From assembly GCA_032718475.1 (NCBI GenBank), contig JAUCBJ010001303.1, positions 1-33,927 on the forward strand: a stretch of 33,927 bases of DNA. Direction: 5' to 3'. This stretch comes from Nemertoderma westbladi. Its lineage: Eukaryota; Xenacoelomorpha; Nemertodermatida; Nemertodermatidae. The stretch's first letter is position 1. Each line of letters opens with the position of its first letter. This document shows positions 9,327 to 18,907 of this stretch, in pieces. Position numbers and translations under genes: made by a program. The notes under the pieces were generated by a model, which saw only the letters and a program-made list of their open reading frames with translations, ran no database searches and was not told the DNA's origin.

Positions 9327-10681
9327 TATAGTTTACACGTATAGGCCTAGTTTATATTATACACCAATTTATTCTAAACAGCTAGTTTTACTCGCGTCCG
9401 TCTATGGGTGGACGAGCGTCTGTTTCACTCTTACTATTTTTACTCACCTAATGCAATAATATATAGTTAAATGAGTTCATTTGAATACACAAACTATGAT
9501 TATTTAGGAAGACTTTGGATGCGAACCAAAAATCGTTCCATTCATAATCGGAAATAGTATCCTCTGCACGGTGATACGGGTGCATTTACAACAATTTTAT
9601 AGCAGATTGTTATATTACTAACAAAACATTGTTGTTGATCTCGGTTTTCTTCACACCCCTTTATACCTTTCCCTTTATTAGCAAGTCGTTAGTCTTGATT
9701 GCTGTAAGAAAATTGATGGCAGAAAAAACTAATTGCTGACTACTGGCTACTGACCTAGAGCAAAAACGACTCTTAACGATTGTGATGAAATTTTGCATGG
9801 ACCATGAAAATGAATTTCTAAAGGTACTTGTGAAATCGCGGTTTAAATTGAAACATCTCAACTTGTTTTATTTCGAAAAATAGCCCCAAAACACGACAAT
9901 TGCCATAGGCGCAATGATAAAAACACCAGCTGGCACTCATGATAAATGTATAGAGACGGCCTGGTATTGCATTCAATAGGAAGGGCAACTAACAAAGAAG
10001 TACTTTCTGTGCCAAGTATCATCACTCTACTCTACAACCCAGACAATAAGCAAACATTAACTGGTTTAGCTGGCTATTACAGTCTCAGCTGAATAACTCT
10101 TCCCAATGTTAATTAATTGGCGTGCAAGCTAAATGACTGTTAGTTGTTATACAGTGTGTTGGCTACACTATTGATTGTACTGTGCTCTCTAGCTCTCATC
10201 TAATAATAATTGTTTTATTTTGAAATCTTTGTGCCAACATTAATACTTATATTAATACTGTATGCTTATAAGGCTGAATGTTTACTCAGCCTCATAATGA
10301 TTCTCCATAAGGCAATAATACTATAATTTTTGTATTTATTAATTAATATCGTGGTTTACATTGAACAGTGTAAATTGTTAATCTCTGTTTACATTGAAAC
10401 ATCTCAACTTCTTTTATTTATTACAAAAATAGCGAATTTGTCTTTATCACTTCTTGTGCGCGATTGTATTGAATTCATGACAACTGCTGTTATTATTATT
10501 AGTCAATTGACACCTCGACTCCACTCTGACTACTCTATCCGATAGAACAAAATAATCATTTCGCTAACTGCTCTCTATCTTCTATAATCACAACAGCTTT
10601 TATAATTCATTAGATGATTACAACATAATAATTATAGTTTGAAGTCGTCTAGAAAATTTCTCGTATATTAATTATACAATA
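9327..10681. other. AT-rich non-coding spacer
   Basis: No gene is supported. The 17-mer TTGAAACATCTCAACTT followed by a similar TTTTATT-rich tail occurs at 9848-9864 and 10394-10410, a small dispersed duplication. The open frames at 9661-9861 and 10330-10545 show no family features. Confidence 0.4.
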
Positions 10682-11127
10682 TTACACAGATAGAAGTACT
10701 TCCCAACGGTCCCGTAAAGTCGAGGACGTACAAATATTAAAACAAACTGAAAGTAAATCGTTACTAGAAGACGCTACTCGCCTTGCGAGCGAGCCTGCCG
10801 CAACCCTACATATTGCTACAAAAGCATTAACTCGATTATTTACAAAAATTGTATCCGCGTCATCGCAGCGACTATACTTAAAAAGTAACCTGAACGCAGT
10901 ATTGTAGGCTACACGGACCTTACGCAGTACCTCAACTCTAAATATACTCCACAATGAAGTACAATAAAGACTGTAACAATAAGTTTTAAATAGCGCTCGT
11001 TTCACTGGCAATGAGCAACCGCCAAAGAAACGTGCTAACTGGTTACCACGGCGATAAAGAGAACGCTTAGCAACCATCATATCAGACTCATCTGACAGTG
11101 AACTACTAAGTATGTGTCCTAGACGGT
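10682..11127 (-). pseudogene. LINE ORF2 C-terminal fragment (post-RT region)
   Basis: The minus-strand frame encodes a typical non-LTR retrotransposon C-terminus. It enters at LGHILSSSLSDESD (reading without an ATG from about 11127), continues through KRSLYRRGNQLARFF, VKRALFKTYCYSLYCTSLW, VAYNTAFRLLF and FVNNRVNAFVAICRVAAGS, and stops at 10682. These motifs belong to the region that follows the YADD-containing palm. The palm itself and the endonuclease are absent, so the copy is 5'-truncated. The minus-strand LINE at 15600-18596 lacks exactly this region, and both may come from one family. No (TAG)n tail was seen here. Confidence 0.8.
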
Positions 11128-11499
11128 CAGGGCCCTAAACCGATTAGGTTCTCTGTTCGCAGAACACCGAACACTATTCCGGCCACGGAACTAGTCCAGC
11201 AGAATGCCTTTATAGAATCCTGGGATTTGGGGGACGAGAGGATCTCAGCAACTAAGCGAAAACGAACAATAGGATGTTCCTAGACCCCCCCCCCCCAAAA
11301 AAATTTATCCAGAAGACTTTTCGCCATACATAATGTGTTAAAAAAGTCTACGGTTCTCCGGCTAGGGCCAATTTGAGTCAAAAAGTCCGCTTCCCTAGCA
11401 ACCACGTTGCTATGGAGCTACAGCCAAAACGGCTAATGCTACGGAGTTGGGACCGGCGCCAATCGATAGGCAGCATGTGGGTTTATATTGAGAAGTGTT
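11128..11499. other. Non-coding spacer
   Basis: No coding signal or clear repeat was found. A C-run followed by an A-run (11285-11303) is the only notable composition feature. Confidence 0.4.
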
Positions 11500-12800
11500 A
11501 TTTTTAAAAGCGCCCGATCATGATCTTGACCGTGATCAGCAAAGATCAGTTTTGATCTGGGATCGGACACTCAAGGCTTGCTCCAATCGAAAAACTTAAC
11601 ATTACAAAAAGATTCAGCGACCCCACATTAGTCATGATTCCCGTTAAAAGATTTTAAAAAAAGTGAATTCTTCCCGGTCAAAACGCAAGATCATGATCGC
11701 GCAAAGATCGGACTTCGTAAAATCGTAACTAAGCATTTTGGATATAAACAATTACTGTAGGAAACGTTCAGAACACCCCCCTGAGTCGATTAAAAAAAAA
11801 ATTGGCTCGATCGGACAACCGGTTCTCGAGATCTGATACCTGATCATTAAAGATCAGATTTTTTAGTTTTTTCGGATTTTCTCGAAAACTTTGTTTGAGA
11901 CCCCCGATTTTTTTTTTACGAATCGACTTCTATGATGAAGGGGCAACTTTTCAAAAAGCGATTTGATCATGCCGCGATCAGAAAAGATCGTGTTTTCGGT
12001 TTTATTTCGAAGACCAAGTCCTGGGAGTTCACCGTATGGAAAAACTTAACATCACAAAAATATTCCTCACCCTCGAATTATGGGGGGTAGCCAAAATTTG
12101 GCCATAAAAAAGTTCAAGTCTAGTGGGTCAAAACTCAAGATCATGATCGAGAAAAGATCAGTATATTTAAAATCGAATCTAAGCATTTTTCTAATAAACA
12201 TTCATTGTAAGAAATGTGCAATGGTCTATTCTGAGTTGATTAAAAAAAAAATTGGCTCGATCGGGCAACCAGTTCTCGAGATCAGCTTCCTGATCATAAA
12301 AGATCGTGTTTTTCGGTTTTTCCCGATTTTCTCGAAAACTTTGTTTGAGACCCCCGAATTTTTTTTTACTAATCGACTTCTATTAAGAAGGGGCAACTTT
12401 TGTGCATTTCAAAATTTTCAAAAAGCGATTTGATCAGGCCATGATCAGGAAAGATCATGTTTTCGGTTTTATTTCGAAGACCAAGTCCTGTGAGTTCACC
12501 GTATGAAAAAACTTAACATTACAAAAAGATTCATCACCCTCGAATTAGGGGGGGTAGCCAAAATTTGACCATAAAAAAGTTCAATTCTAGGGGGTCAAAA
12601 GATCATGATCGCAAAATGATCAGTTTTTTCGTAATTACTTCTGAGCATTTTGGGGCAAAACTTTCAAACTAAAAAACATTCACTGGAGTGTTCTAAGTAG
12701 ATTAAAAAAAATTTCGACTCAATAGGCCTACCGGTACCGGAGATATGGTCGTCCAAAGTCTGCTTCCGGTAATTCGAAAATATTTCGAAAACCCTTGATC
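11500..12800. repeat. GATC-rich satellite-like tandem repeat, ~450-bp unit
   Basis: The landmark AAAACTTAACATYACAAAAA recurs at 11591, 12041 and 12508, giving periods of 450 and 467 bp. The second unit has about 15 extra bases (GTGCATTTCAAAATT) near 12400. The units share GATCATGATCG, ATTGGCTCGATCGG, TTCTCGAGATC, CTCGAAAACTTTGTTTGAGA, AATCGACTTCTAT and AGACCAAGTCCTG. At least two full copies exist, with a partial third decaying after about 12620 and a degenerate copy end at about 11510-11590. GATC occurs many times per unit. No coding potential is conserved; the 12080-12433 open frame is incidental. Confidence 0.85.
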
Positions 12801-12832
12801 GAATTTTTTCCTTGAAAATATGTGAATGTACA

Positions 12833-14507
12833 GTTAGTGGAGGGTATATCTTTTGCGTAGAGGTATAGCCTACATAGAGGCTACATGTAGGTATGTGTAG
12901 CCTACATGTAGATGCACGTGTAGGGTGAATGTAGGTAGGTGTAGGTAGGTCTTTAAAAACAACAATGATGAATGAATAGGCCTACACGGGGTACCCGGAC
13001 CCGAACTTCCTCGATGAGATGCGAATGCGGCGAACGGGGGTGGTACCCGGAACAACCACGAAGAGATGCGCATATGGCGGGCGGTGGTACCCGAAACAAC
13101 CAGGAGGAGATGCGAATACGTCGAATGGGGGTCCCCTGAATACCCACGAGACGGAGCCTATCAATATTCAATACTACAGTACTGACAAAGGAAAAAACGA
13201 CTGAACGATATACCGATACATACTGTAGATCTTATGATCCTGCGGGTTCAGGCATGGAGGCTAATGACTTTGTATGGGCCGAACGGCCCGAACCTGATGT
13301 TTCCAGTCAAGGAGGAATCGACTAACGGTTAGGGTTAGAGCTCGTCGTCGGTGTCCATGAGGGTCTGAGGATGAGTGGGTAATTCAACAAAACGCTAACA
13401 ATGATACCGGACTGACTGATTGAACCAGAGTGGCGATGGTAGTCGCTGATGTATATATATTATATATATCATGTATTGATTGTTAGTAGATATTTTTTTA
13501 TAGTATTTGTTTATTAAATTGTCTTCAATGTCTATATTGATAATATTGTGTGCTGTGCTGATTTTACTTATTTTTCATTTTATAAATCTTGCTGTGGCCG
13601 TTTTAATCTACTAAACTGAAGTATAAATTTCATGATTTAATGGATATGCAATTTAACTTTTTCTTTCTATTAACTTTCAATGCAATCAAATATAACTGTA
13701 AAGCTATTGACTTCCGTGTTATTGTTTTGCTGTTACTTCGAGATGGGATATGAATCCCATCGGATTACTGATTAATTCCCATCATCGAGATGGGAATACT
13801 TTATAATGAAACAGTGTGGTGGTCCGCGGGATAGTGGGAAGGGATGGGACTGTTGCTGGTTGGTGGAATGTGACTGCCTGAAAAATTAAAACAAACAAAA
13901 CTTCCAGACTTCTATATTTTTACTTTCAAAACAAAACGTCCAAAACATTTCAATGCTGAAGTACTGTTCAAGTCCCATGGATGTATGGTTGATAAACAGA
14001 TAAAGAGGTGCAGAGGGGGGGTCAGGGTTTCTGGTAGATAGTCCCCGCGATGATGGCTGTTATTCTTGTTTAGGTTACTCTTACTCAATAAACATATAAA
14101 TCAGAACGAGTTAATCTAATGGAACGATGCCTTTCGTGGCGTTAGCATACTCAAATTTATTAGGGCATAATATTTATGACGAGTAAGGGACTTTAGTATA
14201 ATCAGAACGCGATGTTTGATATTTATACAGTACTGCAGTATGCAGTAAAACCTGTTGTCTGACAGCAGACAGGTCTGCAGGTTGATGTACCGTATTGTAC
14301 CGTGGAGATCAGAGATTATTGCCATACATCCTGATTGACGACCGTGTATCACGTTACTGCAAGTTGACACATAAATTACATTAATATCTATGGGACTACA
14401 CCTACCTACATTCACCCTACACGTGCATCTACATGTAGGCTACACATACCTACATGAAGCCTCTATGTAGGCTATACCTCTACGCAAAAGATATACCCGT
14501 TAGTGGA
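12833..14507. mobile_element. Non-autonomous DNA transposon with 103-bp TIRs and 9-bp target duplication (MULE-like)
   Basis: Positions 12842-12944 and 14396-14498 are inverted repeats of 103 bp with one mismatch. Both start GGGTATATCTTTTGCGTAGA at the outer edge. Directly outside lie identical 9-bp direct repeats, GTTAGTGGA at 12833-12841 and at 14499-14507. Long inverted repeats with 9-bp duplications are typical of Mutator-like elements; Merlin (8-9 bp) is the main alternative. The 1657-bp element has no transposase frame and would be moved in trans. The repeats contain smaller palindromes such as CTACATGTAG. The element follows the decayed end of the GATC-rich tandem repeat. Confidence 0.9.
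13015..13152. repeat. Three-copy ~46-bp tandem repeat inside the MULE-like element
   Basis: Three units begin GAGATGCGAAT or GAGATGCGCAT and run through CGGCGAACGG, GGTACCC and ACAACCA or equivalents. They are GC-richer than their surroundings and explain the overlapping open frames on the minus strand (12870-13171). Confidence 0.75.
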
Positions 14508-15424
14508 CCAATATATCACAATCCATATTTCGGATGACAGGTACCGGTGAAATCAGACTTTACCGAAAAAAATTCAAATTTTAGCTACTCATGTCTGACT
14601 ATCTCGAAAACTATAATAGGTATGGAAATACTTTCACTGCCAGAAATGTTCGCCTATCCAATGCGCTTCTAACTCTGTGCTCGGATTTTGCATAGTGTCA
14701 AAACCTACAACTTAACCCCCCCAGCGGAGGGAACGGAGTGACCGGAGCGCCAGTACTATCTTTCATTATAATGAAGTAATAAGGGCGGTGGGTGGGGTAG
14801 GTGGTGAACACTATTTATAGGGTGGAGGGAGGGTCTAGTATATTACTTTAGGATATTTGATTTCTTTGCAATATAGTTTAGCTGCCTCAGTCTTATTTTA
14901 ATATGTTATACATTATACCAAAATATATCAAGTTTTAACATGCTACATTGTCTACCTGTAGGAGAAATATACAATGTAGGGCTCATAATATATTTATAAA
15001 TAGATTTAGTATATTTACATTGTATAACAGAGTTAATTGATACTATTACGGTATTATACTAAAGACGCCGCTTTGATATATCTGATCAAATGGCAATTTC
15101 TTGTATATTATCTATTTCACTATCTTGGGTATATCATTCAATTTCTAAAACTATAATAATAAACATTTACTTCACTTCTTGTTTACTCGCATGGATATAT
15201 TGATATAAAAACTTCAGTATAATATCTTATAGGGCCAAACGCAGATTAATCGGAATAATATGTTTAATTATTATTACAATTGGCACATTGAAGTAAGTAG
15301 TACATGAGTTTGATAAAATAATTATGAATCTGTATCTTATTCTACTTTGTCTATATGATTATGTTATATAATAATGTTACTTTATCACTTTGGTTTAAAC
15401 CGATCTCCTTTACTATTACTTACT
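14508..15424. other. AT-rich non-coding spacer
   Basis: No gene is visible. A GC-rich patch (AGCGGAGGGAACGGAGTGACC near 14722) interrupts otherwise AT-rich sequence with many TATA-like runs. Confidence 0.4.
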
Positions 15425-15476
15425 ACTTATACTACTACTACTACTACTACTATTACTACTACTACTACTGACTACT
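15425..15476. repeat. (ACT)n / (TAG)n microsatellite
   Basis: An imperfect ACT trinucleotide run; on the minus strand it reads (TAG)n. It lies downstream of the minus-strand LINE at 15600-18596. Similar TAG runs end the LINE copies at 1470, 2224 and 23326, so this may be the tail of that LINE. Confidence 0.7.
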
Positions 15477-15599
15477 ACAGAGTTATATATTATAAGAGGA
15501 GGGGGTTCGTGATTATTAGTTATTATACAAGTGCCCCTCGGCTATAGAGAGTCCACCCTCGGTTGCTTACTGGATAAGTAAGTTCTTTTACGCAAGGTA

Positions 15600-16330
15600 T
15601 TATTTTACCACATAAATAAACCTACCTAGTTTACATGGGTGAAAATATAAACACTTAGATTTACCGGGGTTATACAGAATATCGTGATCGATACCATACG
15701 TTTCACAGATTCGTAATAGCACTCTCAGACCCTGAATACTAGGGGCCAAGACACAAAGGTCGTCGGCGTAAAGTAAGTTATTTAACCTACTGGACCCAAC
15801 TTTACATCCTACAGAAGCACGATTTAATAATTTACTCAAATCATTAAGATAAATGTTGAACAAAAGAGGAGACAACAACGAGCCTTGTCGTACAGAGTTA
15901 CCGACACGAAAACCAGCTGAGGTAGCATTACCCCAGGTTACAGTTAGCACTTGGTTAGTGTACCAGTAGAATAAAATACGTACTATACACACGGGTACTT
16001 TGAGATTTAATAATTTCTGAAAAAGTTTGTAATAATTAACCCGATCGAACGCTTTAGAGGCGTCTAAGAATGCCACATAAACAGGCGAGTCACGGGAGAT
16101 ATATAAATAAACTGTTTCTTTAAGAACATATATACAAGTCTCGGTACCCAGTCCTGGACTAAAACCAAATTGATTGTCGGTCAATTTCGTTTTTCCCTTA
16201 ATTCTACCAAATATACAAGATTCAAACACTTTAGCACAAATATTAGATATATTTATAGGCCTATAATTATCCTTATCAGACAAAGAAGCATTCTTATTCT
16301 TTACAATAGGAAACAAAGCACAAACCATAA
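15600..16330 (-). pseudogene. LINE ORF2 reverse transcriptase, truncated after the palm
   Basis: A minus-strand frame with non-LTR RT motifs: PIVKNKNASLSDKDNYRPI (motif 1-2), VAFLDASKAFDRV (catalytic Asp), GNSVRQGSLLSPLLFNIYLNDL, and LLYADDLCVL with both catalytic aspartates, then KSKCLYFHP. Translation leaves LINE-like sequence after about 15640 and meets a stop at 15600, so the thumb and C-terminal region are absent. It is out of frame with the endonuclease upstream (near 16330), and the roughly 200-residue EN-RT linker appears mostly deleted. RT catalyses target-primed reverse transcription in active LINEs; this copy cannot do so alone. Confidence 0.85.
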
Positions 16331-17314
16331 ATGAAGCATAACATTATCATGTAGCAACTGAAATTGTAACAAATGTGCCTCGTTGCAACAATGTACATCA
16401 GAACAAATAATTGCTTCGTGGGGCAATATAATATCAGAAAATAAAACATTAGTACGATCGGCATATGCACGTTTCATGTTATTATCTACTTTGTCCCAGA
16501 AGGGGGCGCTATAATTCTTACGTGAGTCATTATTCAAATTATTAGTTCCATTACAAAAATTATCACACTGCGAAAAAATAAATTTGAATGAAATAGGCAT
16601 ATGATCAAAATCTGACACCTCATACGGTATCTTCATATCCAAAATTAACTTATGAAATTCGCAACTCGATATCACGTGGTCGAGCCAAGACAAGGTACTG
16701 TGTACATGGCTCGTGTATGTGAACGAGTTACTAGGTAACAAATGAGAGTCAGAAATATACAGCTTTTCACTGTCGCAAAATTTCATAAGTTCCTTGCCAA
16801 AGCTTCGGCGCGGGTCAGCGTTAAAGTCTCCCAATATACAGTTACTAGTAAAAGTATTAAAATCAATGATCGAACCACATTTACCCAATAATTCAGAGAA
16901 ATGGTCCATATTATCGTCCGATTGGCACGGCATATAAACATTGAGAAAAAGGCTCTGTGGGCCATCCGGGGCGCCAACCCGCAGACCCATAATACGCTCC
17001 TCATTGAACTCCTGAAAATTAATATAAGGAGCCAATGGCTTGCGCCATAAAGCCGCCAAACCGCCATGTGGCCTACCCACCCTCGGGCCGAGGGACAGGT
17101 CGACTGAGGAGACTCCCCTACCAAAAAAACTATCGTGGATAGAATTCAGTTTATGCAGATCTTGCTTTACCATCCAAGTTTCCTGTAAAAAAACAATATC
17201 ATGACTGTCTAGCAACTTAGTAACGTGGGGCAGGTTATTATCAATGCCATTACAGTTAAATGTACATATACGGAGCGAACTAGATATGGGTGCCATCACG
17301 CTTTCTGGGACCAT
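16330..17314 (-). pseudogene. LINE ORF2 N-terminal APE-type endonuclease
   Basis: An APE-like endonuclease domain on the minus strand. Visible motifs in order are CTFNCNGI, DIVFLQETW (catalytic Glu), LFLNVYMPC, CILGDFNADP, SFTYTS with LSWLDHVI, and SDFDHMPISF (terminal Asp-His). All standard catalytic positions appear present. The frame starts at 17314 and overlaps the end of ORF1 by about 35 bases, a common arrangement in two-ORF LINEs. After about residue 310 the frame loses similarity and ends at 16301, where the RT continues in another frame. EN nicks the target DNA to prime reverse transcription. ORF2 is broken here. Confidence 0.85.
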
Positions 17315-18596
17315 AGAACGAGCCTGGGCCCCAATACTCGTACGGCTTTATCATGCTAAACCTAGGCCAAATGGCCGGGTTCGATAGCCGCTCATACACA
17401 TCGTGGTCTCGAGTGGAGATGATGAACGAACTGTAGTCGTCAAACTTCTTCTTCGAGTTAGCAACAACCGACACCGTCTCAATATCGTGTTTGTTCTTCA
17501 GAAAGTCCACTATTGAATCCGATGTAGCCGTGGGCTGCAGTCGCGTTACGAACAGCTTCTTCAGAGCCGGCTGTTTCTCCACAGCCTGCAACTCAGCAAA
17601 TTCTCCGGTTCCCGAAACCAGCGGCTTGCGCGATCGTCTCTTTCTGAGATATTGCGTAAAGCCATCTTTATCAGGAACAGAATCCAACTCACCTAACCGC
17701 TCCGGCGGTCGGGGGGCTGCCGGAGGACCGGCTCCTCTCCCGCGACCCAAACCCGAAGAAGGAACATATCTCGGGTTAGACGCCGGGGGCGCACCGAGCC
17801 TCGAGGAAGCCCCAGGGGCGGATTGGGCGGAAGACAACGTGTCCCGGTAAGGCAACTCCATAATGGAGGGAGTAGGCCCGCGAGAGTCGTTAATAACACT
17901 GAACGAGGTAGTCGAGGAATCGATACCCTCCGAGAGACCCGCGCACGAACGCGAGTGATCCATGAAGCCTAAAGTAGGCGCAGGCCTAAGCAGAGCACGA
18001 TCGCCGGATTCGACACAATGCTGGTTGCGCAATATCTCAAACTCGTTTCTCAGTTCCAGTACATCGCCTTGCCGTGCAGTACTACCGATATTTGTCGTGT
18101 TCCTAGCAACTTCCACCCGTAAGTCGGACAGAATAGATCGTAAGTCCCTCAGGTCATCAGATTGAACCATTGCCTCTACCGCTTTACGGTCAGTAGGAGG
18201 TAGGCGGCAGGGATTTAAAGCGAAGAAGGTAGGTCTCGCTGGAGCGTCTACAAAGGCGCTCTCGTTAAATACCATATAGATATCGGAGGCATGGCTAATT
18301 TTCTTTTTATTCCCCATGCGACCGACCCAAGCAGGAAGAGGTCTTCCGGAAACCGCACATTTCGTTGTTTCGTGAAAGAGCAGCCGTTTAGCCTCTACAA
18401 CCTCTTCCAAGGAGTAGAAACTGTTGACAATAGACAAAAGGGACTGTTTATCCAATGTCGAAATATGAAATTGGATAAAGCAGAGTAGCTCGCTACGAAC
18501 AAGAGGACGGTTGGGGTCCGCATCAAAGTCGTCCAGCAGATTATCTTCAGCGTAACCCTGAGTCAAAGTTTCGCAAGAAAGATCAGGATTCAGCAT
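17280..18596 (-). CDS. LINE ORF1 (gag-like RNA-binding protein)
   Basis: I choose the ATG at 18596 (protein starting MLNPDLSCETL), giving 438 codons. The frame is open further upstream, but that part overlaps the SOCS-box exon in another frame. The N-terminal region (FIQFHISTLDKQSLLSIVNSFYSLEEVVEAKRLLF, summarised) is the helical module common in invertebrate LINE ORF1 proteins. A short coiled segment (DDLRDLRSILSDLRVEVAR) follows, then a Pro/Gly/Arg-rich linker. The C-terminal part has KKLFVTRLQPTATSDSIVDF and DYSSFIISTRDHDVYERL, an RRM-like fold typical of these proteins. ORF1 binds LINE RNA to form the ribonucleoprotein. It is the one intact frame of this LINE copy. It starts only 129 bases from the stop of the ASB-like gene, in the same orientation. 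Confidence 0.8.
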   Translation of the reverse strand: MLNPDLSCETLTQGYAEDNLLDDFDADPNRPLVRSELLCFIQFHISTLDKQSLLSIVNSFYSLEEVVEAKRLLFHETTKCAVSGRPLPAWVGRMGNKKKISHASDIYMVFNESAFVDAPARPTFFALNPCRLPPTDRKAVEAMVQSDDLRDLRSILSDLRVEVARNTTNIGSTARQGDVLELRNEFEILRNQHCVESGDRALLRPAPTLGFMDHSRSCAGLSEGIDSSTTSFSVINDSRGPTPSIMELPYRDTLSSAQSAPGASSRLGAPPASNPRYVPSSGLGRGRGAGPPAAPRPPERLGELDSVPDKDGFTQYLRKRRSRKPLVSGTGEFAELQAVEKQPALKKLFVTRLQPTATSDSIVDFLKNKHDIETVSVVANSKKKFDDYSSFIISTRDHDVYERLSNPAIWPRFSMIKPYEYWGPGSFYGPRKRDGTHI

Positions 18597-18724
18597 TGCC
18601 CAAGAGATTTCACAAATACTGAAATATAGTATTAGTAATGTTTCAATTAATATTCTAAAACAATACTGCCGTGAAATACAGACTAAAGTGTCGATACAAT
18701 AATTGAACTGTCTGCCATAATTTT

Positions 18725-18907
18725 TCATTGAAACAATAGGTATTGTTTCAACCTCACAGGTAATGGCAAATGTCTCACATACTGACCACATCTGTGGCCC
18801 ATGGCGGTGCGAATACAAATACGAGTACATTGTAGCAGACTGAACGGGTTTCGGGACCGGTGCAACAAATCCAGCGTCAAATCCGCATCCCACAAACCAG
18901 CAAACAC
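18725..18907 (-). CDS. Terminal exon of an ASB-like gene: SOCS box
   Basis: The minus strand reads TTTATATTTCAG then GTGTTTGCTGG, a strong 3' splice site, followed by 60 codons and TGA. The peptide contains a clear SOCS box: a BC-box (SLLQCTRICIRTAMG, with Leu, Cys and Ile-Arg at the elongin C positions) and a Cul5-box-like LPLPVRLKQYLLF at the C-terminus. Proteins with ankyrin repeats and a terminal SOCS box (ASB family) are substrate receptors of Cullin-5/Elongin BC ubiquitin ligases. The exon begins in phase 0, matching the phase-0 end of the exon at 20510-20684; the joined junction reads ITQE then VFAGLWDAD, with no stop. Which ASB member this is cannot be told from the two exons. The SOCS box is intact. 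Confidence 0.85.
   Translation of the reverse strand: MFAGLWDADLTLDLLHRSRNPFSLLQCTRICIRTAMGHRCGQYVRHLPLPVRLKQYLLFQ

Noticed and set aside
12080-12433. 117-aa plus-strand frame
   Set aside because: It lies within the GATC-rich tandem repeat and is not kept open in the neighbouring unit.
12870-13204. Short overlapping frames rich in Arg, Pro and Ser
   Set aside because: They are produced by the three-copy 46-bp repeat and are open on both strands.
14116-14415. 99-aa minus-strand frame
   Set aside because: Its start overlaps the right TIR of the MULE-like element, and the peptide resembles no transposase.
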